Source: CAZQXD01 sp964597315 (GTDB lineage: Bacteria; Pseudomonadota; Gammaproteobacteria; Competibacterales; Competibacteraceae). Taken from it: 64,000 bases of DNA. The DNA is taken from assembly GCA_964597315.1 (NCBI GenBank), contig CAZQXD010000002.1:62001-126000 (forward strand), read 5' to 3'. Below, piece after piece: positions 52,588 to 60,021 of the stretch (the first letter of the stretch is position 1; each line of letters starts with the position of its first letter). Below the pieces are notes generated by a model. It was given only the letters and a program-made list of their open reading frames with translations. It did not search any database and was not told the DNA's origin. The position numbers and the translations under genes were made by a program.

Positions 52588-53805
52588 TCAGAATAGGGTT
52601 TTTAGATTGGCGTCCCGGGCCAGACCGGCTTTGATGGTCCTGGCTTCCAGGGCATGCTCCACCAGTTCGGTGAGCAACGCCGTATATGACAGCGCTGGGC
52701 TGGAATGCTCCCAGAGATAATAGGCCATTGAACCAGGCAGCGTATTGATTTCGTTGAAATATAATCGACCATCTCTGCCGTCCAGAATAAAATCCACCCG
52801 CACCACGCCGGCACAGTCCAGGGTTCGGAACGCCCGCTCGGCCAGTGCTCGGGCCAGGGTCTTGGTCTTGGCGGGTAGATCCTGGGGGTCAATGCGCCGC
52901 TCGGCGTCGGCGATACTGCCGATGCGGGGACCGATGGCCTTTTTGCCCTTGCCCCCGGCGCCGTATTTATCTTCGTACGTCAGCACCCCGGTTTTGGAAA
53001 TGGGTCGCTCCACCACCGACGTACGCCGTTCCCGGCCCTGCATGACGCTGACGTTGATCTCGGTGAGTTGGGTCACTTGCGGCTCGACGATGGCCGCCGA
53101 ATCCAGGCGGAAAATGCGCGATAGCGCCGTGTCTAGCTCCTCGGCGTTGCCAGCCGGGGAGATGCCCACGGACGAACCCAGATTGCAGGGCTTGGCGAAC
53201 AGGGGGAAGCGCTCCAGCCCAGGGGTGGCCAGCACCGCGTCCCGGGCCGCCAGGGGATCGGCCCGCCAGTCCTCCCGGGTCACCTGGGCCCAGGGCAGCA
53301 CCGGGATGCCGGCGGCGTGCATAAGGCTTTTGCACAGGGCTTTGTTCATGCCGATGGCCGAGGCCGCCACCCCGCTACCCACATAGGCCAGGCCGGCGGT
53401 TTCCAACAACCCCTGCATGCAGCCATCCTCGCCGACGGAGCCATGGAAGGCGGGAAAGAACACATCCACCGGCAGGGTCTCCAGTTCCTGGCTCCCAGCC
53501 ATCCGGTTCCAGAGGGAACGTCGGTTGTCCAGCACCCGCAGCCCCCTGGCCCGGCCGTCGGGCAGCAGGGTGATTCGGGTGGCCTCGGCCAGGGAGCCGG
53601 GCAGTCGCCGGTAGAAATCGGCATCGGTCAGGGCGGCGCCGGTGTACCAGGCCCCGTCCCGGGCCACATAGACCGGGATAGCCTCGAAGCGCCGGGTGTC
53701 CAGGGCGCCCACCACCTCCAGACCGGTGATGATGGAGACTTCGTGTTCCGTGCTAGGTCCGCCGAACAGGACCGCCACCTTAATCAAATCATGGGCTGTA
53801 CTCAC
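52588..53805 (-). CDS. Divergent D-alanine--D-alanine-type ligase
   Basis: 405 aa, longer than E. coli DdlA (364). ATP-grasp/Ddl motifs: EHEVSIITG (20-28), GSVGEDGCMQGLLE, KPCNLGSSVGIS and the metal/substrate motif FNEINTLPGSM. The substrate-proximal Tyr appears in TYEDKYG (about 277-282), but the omega loop after it is about 20 residues longer than usual (281-305, GAGGKGKK...). The C-terminal GSMAYYLWE differs from the PGFT..SMYP form of housekeeping Ddl. So it may make D-Ala-D-Ala or a D-Ala-D-X dipeptide/depsipeptide. It is 29 bp from dolP and 42 bp from the MurF-like gene. Confidence 0.85.
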   Translation of the reverse strand: MSTAHDLIKVAVLFGGPSTEHEVSIITGLEVVGALDTRRFEAIPVYVARDGAWYTGAALTDADFYRRLPGSLAEATRITLLPDGRARGLRVLDNRRSLWNRMAGSQELETLPVDVFFPAFHGSVGEDGCMQGLLETAGLAYVGSGVAASAIGMNKALCKSLMHAAGIPVLPWAQVTREDWRADPLAARDAVLATPGLERFPLFAKPCNLGSSVGISPAGNAEELDTALSRIFRLDSAAIVEPQVTQLTEINVSVMQGRERRTSVVERPISKTGVLTYEDKYGAGGKGKKAIGPRIGSIADAERRIDPQDLPAKTKTLARALAERAFRTLDCAGVVRVDFILDGRDGRLYFNEINTLPGSMAYYLWEHSSPALSYTALLTELVEHALEARTIKAGLARDANLKTLF

Positions 53806-53847
53806 GCTGTCGCCTCGTCACGCAAACTTGATCGATACAGTGCCGGG

Positions 53848-55464
53848 TCAGAACCGCGGCGTCTCCTGGTAAAGGTCGGGAAGGTCGTTTTCCCACAACA
53901 CCACGTCCCCTGCCCGAGCCTGGGAACGCAGATAGCGGTCCGCCTCGGCGAAGCTCGGAAAGTACAACCCCGGCTTGTCGCCCAGGCCGGTCTCGAAGGC
54001 CCGGCGATTGGTTTCCCCCACCACCAGCACCTGGTCACAGAGCGTGGCCGCCAGGGCAGCCAGCCGGTGGTTTTCCTGTTCCTGCAAGGGACCAAGCTCG
54101 ATCATGCCCGGGGTGATCAGAAATTTTCGCTCGCCGGGCATGGCGGCCAGCACCTCCAGGGCGGCGGCGAAGCCCACCGGATTGGCATTATAGGAATCGT
54201 CCAGTATCAGCAGACCGTCCTCCCGGCGCGGCGCCAGCCGATGGGGCTGGGGTTCCAGGCTGCGGATGGCCGCCAGCAGGGCCACGGGATGGGCGCCCAG
54301 GGCGCAGGCGGCGGTAAAGGCCGCCAGCACATTGGAGAGCATGGGCCGACCCAGCAGCCGGGTAAAGCCTGGATAACTCTCGCCCTCCCAATGGATCAGG
54401 AAATGGACGCCTTCGGGGTCCAGGCGGATATGGCTCATCCGGCAGTGGGGCGGCGGGTCGCTGTCCTCCAAGCCGTAGAGCAAGGTTTGGGGTCGGGCGA
54501 ACTCTGCGGCCATGCGCCGGGCGCCTGGATTGTCGTTATTGCAAACTAGAATACCGTCCGAAGGCAGGGCTTGGGCCAGTTCCGATTTGGCCCGATAAAT
54601 GTTATCCAAATTCCCGAAGCGCTCCAGGTGCATGGCCCCCACGTTGGTGATGACCGCCACTTGGGGCGGGGTCAGCTCGCAAAGTCGGCGGATGGAACCC
54701 ACCCCGTAAGCCCCCATTTCGATGATGGCGAACCGAAAACCCGGCTGGAGGCGCTCGCGAATTTCCCGGACGATGCCCATAGGGGTATTGATGCTCTTGG
54801 GGGGCCAGAAGGTCGGAGCGCGGGTTTCCAGGCAAGCCCCGAGAATAGCCTTGGTGCTGGTTTTGCCATAGCTGCCGGTAATGCCGATGACCGTGGGCCG
54901 GACCTTTGCCAGAATGCCCTTGGCTTCCTGGATAAAGCCGTGCTGCAAGCGATTTTCGTAGGGCGTCAGCAGGCGGTTGGCCAGCACCAGAAACGCCGGC
55001 GTGGCCTGGACCAGCAGGATCAGGGTCAGCCAGTAGCCTGGGAGTAGATCGGCCCCCAGCAAGGCATGGAGCCAGGCGCCGAGCAGCAAGGCGAGCCCAT
55101 AGACCAGCATGGCCACCTGCCAGATTCGCCGGGCGCGGGGGGTGAGCTTGAGGGTGGGTTTGCCGTCGCTGCGTGGGTCCGGCTCCCAGCGGGGTAGCCA
55201 GGCCAGGACCAGGGCCGCAGCCAGCCAGCCTACTAGGGTCGGCAGGCCCGGGGCCAGCCGGGACAGGATCAGGGTCAGGGCCAGTCCACCCAGGCAGACT
55301 AGGCTGGCCCGGCGATCAAAAGCCCGTTGCCGCCGGTACCAGTCCAGGAACCGGCGGCCATTGTATTCTTCTTGTTGAAAGTATTTCAGATACCGTAGGG
55401 CGCGACCCCGGAACAGCCACAGGCCCCCGGCGGCGGCAAACAATAAAGGCAGCAGTAACGCCAT
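53848..55464 (-). CDS. MurF-like Mur ligase with N-terminal membrane domain
   Basis: 538 aa. The first about 165 residues hold about five hydrophobic helices (1-18, 55-70, 74-90, 117-138, 143-163) where canonical MurF has its UDP-binding domain. Then come the ATP loop GITGSYGKTST (194-204), EMGAYGVGSIRRL (249-261), NVGAMHLERFG (274-284) and the MurF-type LDDSYNANPVGF (421-432). MurF joins D-Ala-D-Ala to UDP-MurNAc-tripeptide. Here the UDP domain seems missing, so it may use a lipid-linked or other substrate at the membrane. It is 3 bp after the hydrolase and before the Ddl-like gene. Confidence 0.85.
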   Translation of the reverse strand: MALLLPLLFAAAGGLWLFRGRALRYLKYFQQEEYNGRRFLDWYRRQRAFDRRASLVCLGGLALTLILSRLAPGLPTLVGWLAAALVLAWLPRWEPDPRSDGKPTLKLTPRARRIWQVAMLVYGLALLLGAWLHALLGADLLPGYWLTLILLVQATPAFLVLANRLLTPYENRLQHGFIQEAKGILAKVRPTVIGITGSYGKTSTKAILGACLETRAPTFWPPKSINTPMGIVREIRERLQPGFRFAIIEMGAYGVGSIRRLCELTPPQVAVITNVGAMHLERFGNLDNIYRAKSELAQALPSDGILVCNNDNPGARRMAAEFARPQTLLYGLEDSDPPPHCRMSHIRLDPEGVHFLIHWEGESYPGFTRLLGRPMLSNVLAAFTAACALGAHPVALLAAIRSLEPQPHRLAPRREDGLLILDDSYNANPVGFAAALEVLAAMPGERKFLITPGMIELGPLQEQENHRLAALAATLCDQVLVVGETNRRAFETGLGDKPGLYFPSFAEADRYLRSQARAGDVVLWENDLPDLYQETPRF

Positions 55465-55467
55465 GGC

Positions 55468-56220
55468 TTAAGTCCGGTGCTCGCTGAGAAAGTCATCGAC
55501 GATTTGGGCGCACTGGTGGACGCTAGCGCCCCGGAACGGAAAATGATCCCGGCCCGGTAGCACCACCAGTTGCGAGCCGGGAATCAATTGCTTGAAGCGG
55601 TGGGCCATCTCCACGGGGGTTTCCTGGTCCTGCTCGCCCCAGAGAATCAGGGTCGGAGCCTGGATACGTCCCAGTTCCGGGGTCTGGTCTTCGGCGATCA
55701 CCTTGCTTAGGGTGCCTTTCAACACCCCGGCGCTTTGATAGTCCGCCGAAGCGTAGCGCCGATGGCGCCAGCGGAACAAAGGCTCGGCCAGGGTCTTGGG
55801 CAGCAGGGCGAAAGCCTGGCCCAGGCCCCGACTCCAGGCGATCCGGGCGCGCTTGGCCAGACCGCGCCGGGGGGGGATGCCCGCCGAGTCCAGCAGCACC
55901 AGGCTGGCCACCCGCTGGGGCCAGGCGCTGGCGATGCGTAAAGACACCCGACCACCAAACGAATGCCCCAGCAGGCTGACCCGCTCCAGTCCGGTCCGGT
56001 CCAGGTAGTCCAATATACAGCGGGCGTAGTCGCGGGTATCCCAGTCCTCGCCGGACCAGGGGGAAGCTCCGAAACCAGGCAGGTCTAAGAGATGAACCTG
56101 TCGGCGTCGGGAAAGTTTCTGCCCGAGAGGGCGCATGGCCTCCAGGTGCTGGTTCCAGCCATGCAGCACCAGCAGGGGAGGCGTGTCGGCCGCTGGGCCA
56201 AGGGCGACAGAGTTGAGCAT
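55468..56220 (-). CDS. Alpha/beta hydrolase in the Mur/Ddl block
   Basis: 250 aa single-domain alpha/beta hydrolase with a complete triad: nucleophile S87 in LLGHSFGG, acid D198 in GEQDQETP and H226 in GRDHFPF; oxyanion HGW at 20-22. No signal peptide, so cytoplasmic. The substrate may be an ester or amide made by the neighbouring ligases, but this is inference. ATG 56220 has no clear RBS; GTG 56277, overlapping yraN by 31 bp, is an alternative that would imply translational coupling. It ends 3 bp before the MurF-like start. Confidence 0.85.
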   Translation of the reverse strand: MLNSVALGPAADTPPLLVLHGWNQHLEAMRPLGQKLSRRRQVHLLDLPGFGASPWSGEDWDTRDYARCILDYLDRTGLERVSLLGHSFGGRVSLRIASAWPQRVASLVLLDSAGIPPRRGLAKRARIAWSRGLGQAFALLPKTLAEPLFRWRHRRYASADYQSAGVLKGTLSKVIAEDQTPELGRIQAPTLILWGEQDQETPVEMAHRFKQLIPGSQLVVLPGRDHFPFRGASVHQCAQIVDDFLSEHRT

Positions 56221-56246
56221 TATTATATGGCGGTAGCGTGGTTGGC

Positions 56247-56606
56247 TCAGAGGGCCTGGAAGGCGTCCTTGATCCACTCCAGGGCATCCCGTCCTTCCCG
56301 TTGAGTGATGGCGATAATATCAAAGCGGCAGGGCAGGTCGCAGGGGTGGCGTTGCAAATAATAAGACGCGGTTTTGATAATGCGTCGGCGTTTGCCGCCC
56401 GTCACGGTCTCCGCTGGGGCGCCACGACGGCTGTCCCGCCGGTAACGCACCTCCACGAAGACCAGGTGCGGGCCATCCCGCATGATCAAATCCAGCTCCC
56501 CACACTTGCAGCGGAAATTCCGTTCCACCAGGGTCAGTCCCTGGGCTTGCAGATAACGGCAGGCCAAATTCTCGCCGCTTCTGCCCTGTTCGATTTTTGA
56601 TACCAT
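56247..56606 (-). CDS. yraN: YraN (UPF0102) nuclease-like protein
   Basis: 119 aa restriction-endonuclease-like fold: GRSGENLACRYLQ, GELDLIMRD (E37, D39) and FVEVRYRRD (E52), with Arg replacing the usual Lys. The family has no firmly proven role, though nuclease activity on recombination structures is suspected. It is divergent from rsmI, as in E. coli, but lpoA, which often lies between, is missing. Confidence 0.9.
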   Translation of the reverse strand: MVSKIEQGRSGENLACRYLQAQGLTLVERNFRCKCGELDLIMRDGPHLVFVEVRYRRDSRRGAPAETVTGGKRRRIIKTASYYLQRHPCDLPCRFDIIAITQREGRDALEWIKDAFQAL

Positions 56607-56667
56607 GGTGTGATTCGACGCTGACACTCCTTGGCGTCCCGGCGTAACGAAAGCGCAAGTATCGAGA

Positions 56668-57525
56668 GTGGTGCCTAAGGTGTCAACCGAACCCGGTGTG
56701 CTGTACGTGGTTGCCACCCCCATCGGCAATCTGGAAGACCTGAGTCCCCGGGCCGCGCGGGTGTTGTCCGAGGTGGACCGAATCGCCGCCGAGGATACCC
56801 GCCACAGCGGCCGTTTGCTGAGCCATTTCGGGATCAATCGACCGCTTTGGTCCCTCCATGAACACAACGAGCGGGACCGCTGCGCCGCGATTCTGGATGA
56901 GTTGCTGGCGGGGCGGTCCGTGGCCCTGATATCGGACGCCGGCACCCCTCTGGTCAGCGATCCCGGTTTTCATCTGGTCCGTGAAGCCCGTGCCAAGGGG
57001 CTGCGGATAGTGCCGGTGCCGGGGCCGAGCAGCCTGCTGGCGGCCCTGTCGGTGGCGGGTCTACCCACCGATCGGTTTGTGTTCGAGGGGTTTCTTCCGG
57101 CCAAGGAGGCTGCTCGGCGGACTCGCTTGCAAGACCTAGGCCGCGAGACCCGGACCCTGGTGTTCTTCGAATCCGGCCATCGCCTCCGGGATTGCCTGGC
57201 ATCTATGGTCTCGGTCTTCGGCCCCGATCGCCAGGGGGTGATCGCCCGAGAATTGACCAAACTCCACGAGCAGGTCCATGGCGACCGTTTGGTCGATCTA
57301 GGCGCGTGGCTTAATGCCGATCCGAACCGCTTGCGGGGCGAGTTCGTGGTGCTGGTGACGGGAGCGCCGCCGCCGACCGCCGACGATCCCGGTCCCGAGG
57401 CGAGGCGGCTGCTGGGAGTGCTGCTGGACGAACTACCGGCGGCCCGGGCCGCAGCCATAGCGGCGCGGCTAACGGGGTTCAAAAAAAATAATCTCTATTC
57501 TCTGGCTTTGACCCTAAAGAAATAA
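56668..57525 (+). CDS. rsmI: 16S rRNA (cytidine(1402)-2'-O)-methyltransferase
   Basis: 285 aa. LYVVATPIGNLEDLSPRA, ISDAGTPLVSDPG and the PVPGPSSLLAALSVAGL segment are RsmI signatures. It 2'-O-methylates C1402 in the decoding centre. The start is one of three clustered GTG codons (56668, 56671, 56680) without a strong RBS. It is followed by rnpB on the same strand, as in Pseudomonas. Confidence 0.94.
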   Translation: MVPKVSTEPGVLYVVATPIGNLEDLSPRAARVLSEVDRIAAEDTRHSGRLLSHFGINRPLWSLHEHNERDRCAAILDELLAGRSVALISDAGTPLVSDPGFHLVREARAKGLRIVPVPGPSSLLAALSVAGLPTDRFVFEGFLPAKEAARRTRLQDLGRETRTLVFFESGHRLRDCLASMVSVFGPDRQGVIARELTKLHEQVHGDRLVDLGAWLNADPNRLRGEFVVLVTGAPPPTADDPGPEARRLLGVLLDELPAARAAAIAARLTGFKKNNLYSLALTLKK

Positions 57526-57557
57526 CCTCGCCTGTCGATGTTCCTTGCAAGCGGCCT

Positions 57558-57566
57558 TGGTAGAGT
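57558..57566 (+). promoter_or_regulatory. Candidate extended -10 promoter of rnpB
   Basis: TGG-TAGAGT gives an extended -10 (TGn) with a 4/6 -10 hexamer, ending 12 nt before the first base of the P1 stem, as expected for the 5' end of M1-like RNA. No recognisable -35. Confidence 0.35.
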
Positions 57567-57577
57567 GGAAACTGGCC

Positions 57578-57931
57578 GTGGGAGTCGGCCGGGCAGTCGC
57601 TGTACCCATAGGGGTATGGAGGAAAGTCCGGGCTCCATAGGACAGGGTGCCAGGTAACGCCTGGGGGGCGCGAGCCTACGGAAAGTGCCACAGAAATGAT
57701 ACCGCCTAAGCCCGCGAGGGCCGGTAAGGGTGAAATGGTGTGGTAAGAGCGCACCGCGTCCCTGGCAACAGGGGCGGCATGGCAAACCCCACCCGGAGCA
57801 AGACCAAATAGGGGAGCATAAGCGTGTGGTCCGCACGGCTCCCGGGTAGGTCGCTACAGGCACGCGGCGACGTGTGTCGCAGATGAATGACTGCCCTCGA
57901 CAGAACCCGGCTTACAGGCCGACTCCCACTC
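57578..57931 (+). ncRNA. rnpB: RNase P RNA (M1 type A)
   Basis: Ends are fixed by a perfect 13-bp P1 stem, GTGGGAGTCGGCC (57578-57590) with GGCCGACTCCCAC (57917-57929). Conserved cores are present: GAGGAAAGTCCGGGCTCCATAG, here in pieces from 57618, the CAGGGTGCCAGGTAACGCCTGG run, GGTAAGAGCGCACCG, CACCCGGAGCAAG and AGATGAATGACTG...GACAGAACCCGGCTTA near the 3' end. It is the catalytic RNA that trims the 5' ends of tRNA precursors. Length about 352 nt, slightly shorter than E. coli (377). Confidence 0.96.
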
Positions 57932-58073
57932 TTCCATGTCTTTACCGATTCATCAATGGCCGACCGATAATCGATAATGCAGAGCCAAAGGGTCGCTGTT
58001 TTAACGTATTGAAATACCATACCCTGACTGATTCTTCTTAAATCCCGTTCAGCGAATACAGAGCTAATTAAGG

Positions 58074-58101
58074 CGCTCCCGGTCACCCGTGGGCGTTTTT
58101 T
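58074..58101 (+). terminator. Rho-independent terminator downstream of rnpB
   Basis: A 9-bp stem with one wobble and one mismatch (CGCTCCCGG / CCGTGGGCG, loop TCAC) is followed at once by six T. It lies 143 nt past the mature rnpB end, so rnpB may be made with a long 3' extension, and it isolates the mra promoter. Confidence 0.65.
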
Positions 58102-58152
58102 CATGTTCATGTTTTTTAACACTTTTTATTTGAAATTTTGGCGCTGGGTTTC

Positions 58153-58182
58153 TTGACAGCGGAAGCCAAAACTCCCTATAGT
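58153..58182 (+). promoter_or_regulatory. mra (dcw cluster) promoter
   Basis: TTGACA (58153-58158), 18-bp spacer, TATAGT (58177-58182): a near-consensus sigma-70 promoter. The expected start is near 58189, just before the MraZ-type repeats, so MraZ bound there could repress it. Confidence 0.75.
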
Positions 58183-58190
58183 GTCCCCGG

Positions 58191-58235
58191 TGGGAGGATG
58201 TGGGAAAGAATGGGATAACAAACCAAACTGTGGGG
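58191..58235 (+). promoter_or_regulatory. MraZ-binding TGGGN direct repeats
   Basis: TGGGA at 58191, 58201 and 58211 (exactly 10 bp apart) and TGGGG at 58231 (two turns further). Established: E. coli MraZ binds TGGGN repeats separated by 5 nt upstream of its own gene. The fourth copy also overlaps the likely ribosome-binding site of mraZ. Confidence 0.7.
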
Positions 58236-58244
58236 TAGCGTTAT

Positions 58245-58685
58245 TTGTTTCGTGGCTCTAGTCCCCTGTCCCTGGATAGCAAGGGGCGTTTATCGATCCC
58301 ATCCCGGTTTCGGAAGGAAATCCAGGAATGCTGTGGTGGCCAGTTGCTGGTGACTGTAGACAATGAAGGTTGCTTGCTCATCTATCCCCTGCCGGAATGG
58401 GAGATATTCGAGCAAAAGCTGATGCAATTGTCCGGCACCAACAAAGCGGCCCGCAGACTCCAGCGCCTGATGACAGGCAACGCCGAGGAACTGGACATGG
58501 ACGCTAGCGGGCGCATCTTATTGCCGGCTCATTTGCGGGAGTTCGCGAACCTGGACAAGCGGGTGAGGCTGGTGGGTCAGCGCAACAAGTTTGAGCTTTG
58601 GAACGAACAGACCTGGCGCCAGATGATGGAAAACTGGAAATCAGGCGAGGACGACGCCGGATTGCTGCCGGATTTATCGTTCTGA
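58245..58685 (+). CDS. mraZ: Transcriptional regulator MraZ
   Basis: 146 aa starting at TTG 58245 (MFRGSSPLSLDSKGRLSIPSRFR, in part). Two swapped-hairpin AbrB-like domains are seen, the second with DASGRILLPAHLREFA. It self-regulates the dcw cluster by binding the repeats just upstream. The SD-like GGGG lies 8-9 nt before the TTG. Confidence 0.94.
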   Translation: MFRGSSPLSLDSKGRLSIPSRFRKEIQECCGGQLLVTVDNEGCLLIYPLPEWEIFEQKLMQLSGTNKAARRLQRLMTGNAEELDMDASGRILLPAHLREFANLDKRVRLVGQRNKFELWNEQTWRQMMENWKSGEDDAGLLPDLSF

Positions 58686-59620
58686 TGACCACGAGGACCG
58701 GATTCACTCATCGAACGGTCTTGCTCACAGAGGCGGTGGAGGCCCTTAAGGTACGGGGCGACGGTGTCTATATCGACGGCACTTTTGGTCGTGGTGGACA
58801 TGCCAAGGCGGTACTGGAGCGTTTAGGCCCCGAGGGCTGGTTGCTGGCCCTGGACCGGGACCCCGAAGCCGCCCACGCCGCCGAGCGATTTGGGGGCGAC
58901 GCCCGGTTTCTGTTTGAGCGACAACGCTTCGGCAAGCTGGCAGACGTGGCGGAGCGGCACGAATTATGGGGTCGGGTGGACGGCCTGCTATTGGATCTCG
59001 GGGTATCGTCGCCCCAACTAGACGATAGACGAAGGGGGTTCAGCTTTCTGAACGATGGTCCGCTGGACATGCGCATGGATCCAGACAGTGGCCGTGGCGC
59101 CGCCGAATGGCTGGCTACAGCCGACGAAGGGGAGATTACCAAGGTGCTTTGGGAACTGGGTGAAGAGCGTTACAGCCGGCGCATCGCCAGGGCCATTATT
59201 GAGCGCCGCGCCCACGAAGCGGTGACCACCACCGGCGGTCTGGCTCGGCTGATTGCCGAGGTCGCGCCCACTCGGGAGCCAGGCAAGCATCCCGCCACCC
59301 GCGCCTTTCAGGCGATACGAATTTTCGTCAACCGCGAATTGGACGAACTCAGGACCGCGCTGGCTCAGACACCGCGCTTGCTCGCCACAGGCGGTCGTTT
59401 GGTGGTGATCAGTTTTCATTCTCTGGAGGATCGGATCGTCAAACGGTTTATGCGCGACCAGGCTAGAGGAGCGGAGCTACCCCCCGGCCTGCCGGTGACC
59501 GAAGCCCAACGCGGCTCCACCCTACGGCTGATGGGCCGATCCCAGCGCCCGGGCGCCGGGGAGGTGACGGCCAATCCCCGCGCCAGGAGCGCCATTATGC
59601 GCGTGGCGGAGCGGCGCTGA
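58685..59620 (+). CDS. rsmH: 16S rRNA (cytosine(1402)-N4)-methyltransferase
   Basis: 311 aa. SAM motif YIDGTFGRGGHAKAVL, LLLDLGVSSPQLDD and the VISFHSLEDRIVKRF segment mark RsmH/MraW. It N4-methylates C1402, the nucleotide that RsmI (encoded 1.2 kb upstream) also modifies. It overlaps the mraZ stop by 1 bp. Confidence 0.95.
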   Translation: MTTRTGFTHRTVLLTEAVEALKVRGDGVYIDGTFGRGGHAKAVLERLGPEGWLLALDRDPEAAHAAERFGGDARFLFERQRFGKLADVAERHELWGRVDGLLLDLGVSSPQLDDRRRGFSFLNDGPLDMRMDPDSGRGAAEWLATADEGEITKVLWELGEERYSRRIARAIIERRAHEAVTTTGGLARLIAEVAPTREPGKHPATRAFQAIRIFVNRELDELRTALAQTPRLLATGGRLVVISFHSLEDRIVKRFMRDQARGAELPPGLPVTEAQRGSTLRLMGRSQRPGAGEVTANPRARSAIMRVAERR

Positions 59621-60021
59621 TGGTCTCGGTATCGCCTCTGCCGACACTGCTCCGGCCTTTTCGGAGACGCGAGTCCGGTGAGCCGTTCCAGCCCGCGCCG
59701 AAACCGGTGGCTGCGGCGGAACAGACAGCGGCCGACCGTCGGCCAGGGTTGCGATTTTATCTCTATCTGACCGCTGGCCTGCTATTGGCTGCGGTGGTGG
59801 TCTCTGGCATGAGTGTGATTTATGTCAAGCATCAAAGCCGTTCACTATTTATCGACTTGCAACACCTGCAACGCCAGCGGGACGCCTTGGACATCCAATG
59901 GGCGCAACTACAACTTGAGCAGAGTACCTTGGCCACTGAGTCCGAGGTGGACCGGACGGCGCGCACCCGTCTCGACATGATCACTCCCCCCTACGACAGC
60001 GTGGTGTATTTGCGCCGATGA
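59620..60021 (+). CDS. ftsL: Cell division protein FtsL
   Basis: 133 aa bitopic protein: a cytoplasmic part to about 48, a membrane helix (about 49-68) and a periplasmic coiled-coil (about 70-115) ending RTRLDMITPPYDSVVYLRR. It forms the FtsQLB complex. Its ATG overlaps the rsmH stop by 1 bp and its stop overlaps ftsI by 4 bp. Confidence 0.9.
   Translation: MVSVSPLPTLLRPFRRRESGEPFQPAPKPVAAAEQTAADRRPGLRFYLYLTAGLLLAAVVVSGMSVIYVKHQSRSLFIDLQHLQRQRDALDIQWAQLQLEQSTLATESEVDRTARTRLDMITPPYDSVVYLRR

Larger units (their letters stand above)
57932..58244. other. Region between rnpB and mraZ
   Basis: 313 bp. It holds a 3' tail of unknown role (57932-58073), a Rho-independent terminator (58074-58101), the mra promoter (58153-58182) and MraZ-type repeats (58191-58235). 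The minus-strand ORF across it is a shadow of rnpB and the tail and is not called. Confidence 0.6.

Noticed and set aside
57495..58122. Minus-strand ORFs of 122 and 138 aa across rnpB
   Set aside because: They are the reverse complement of the RNase P RNA and its tail, a known source of false proteins.
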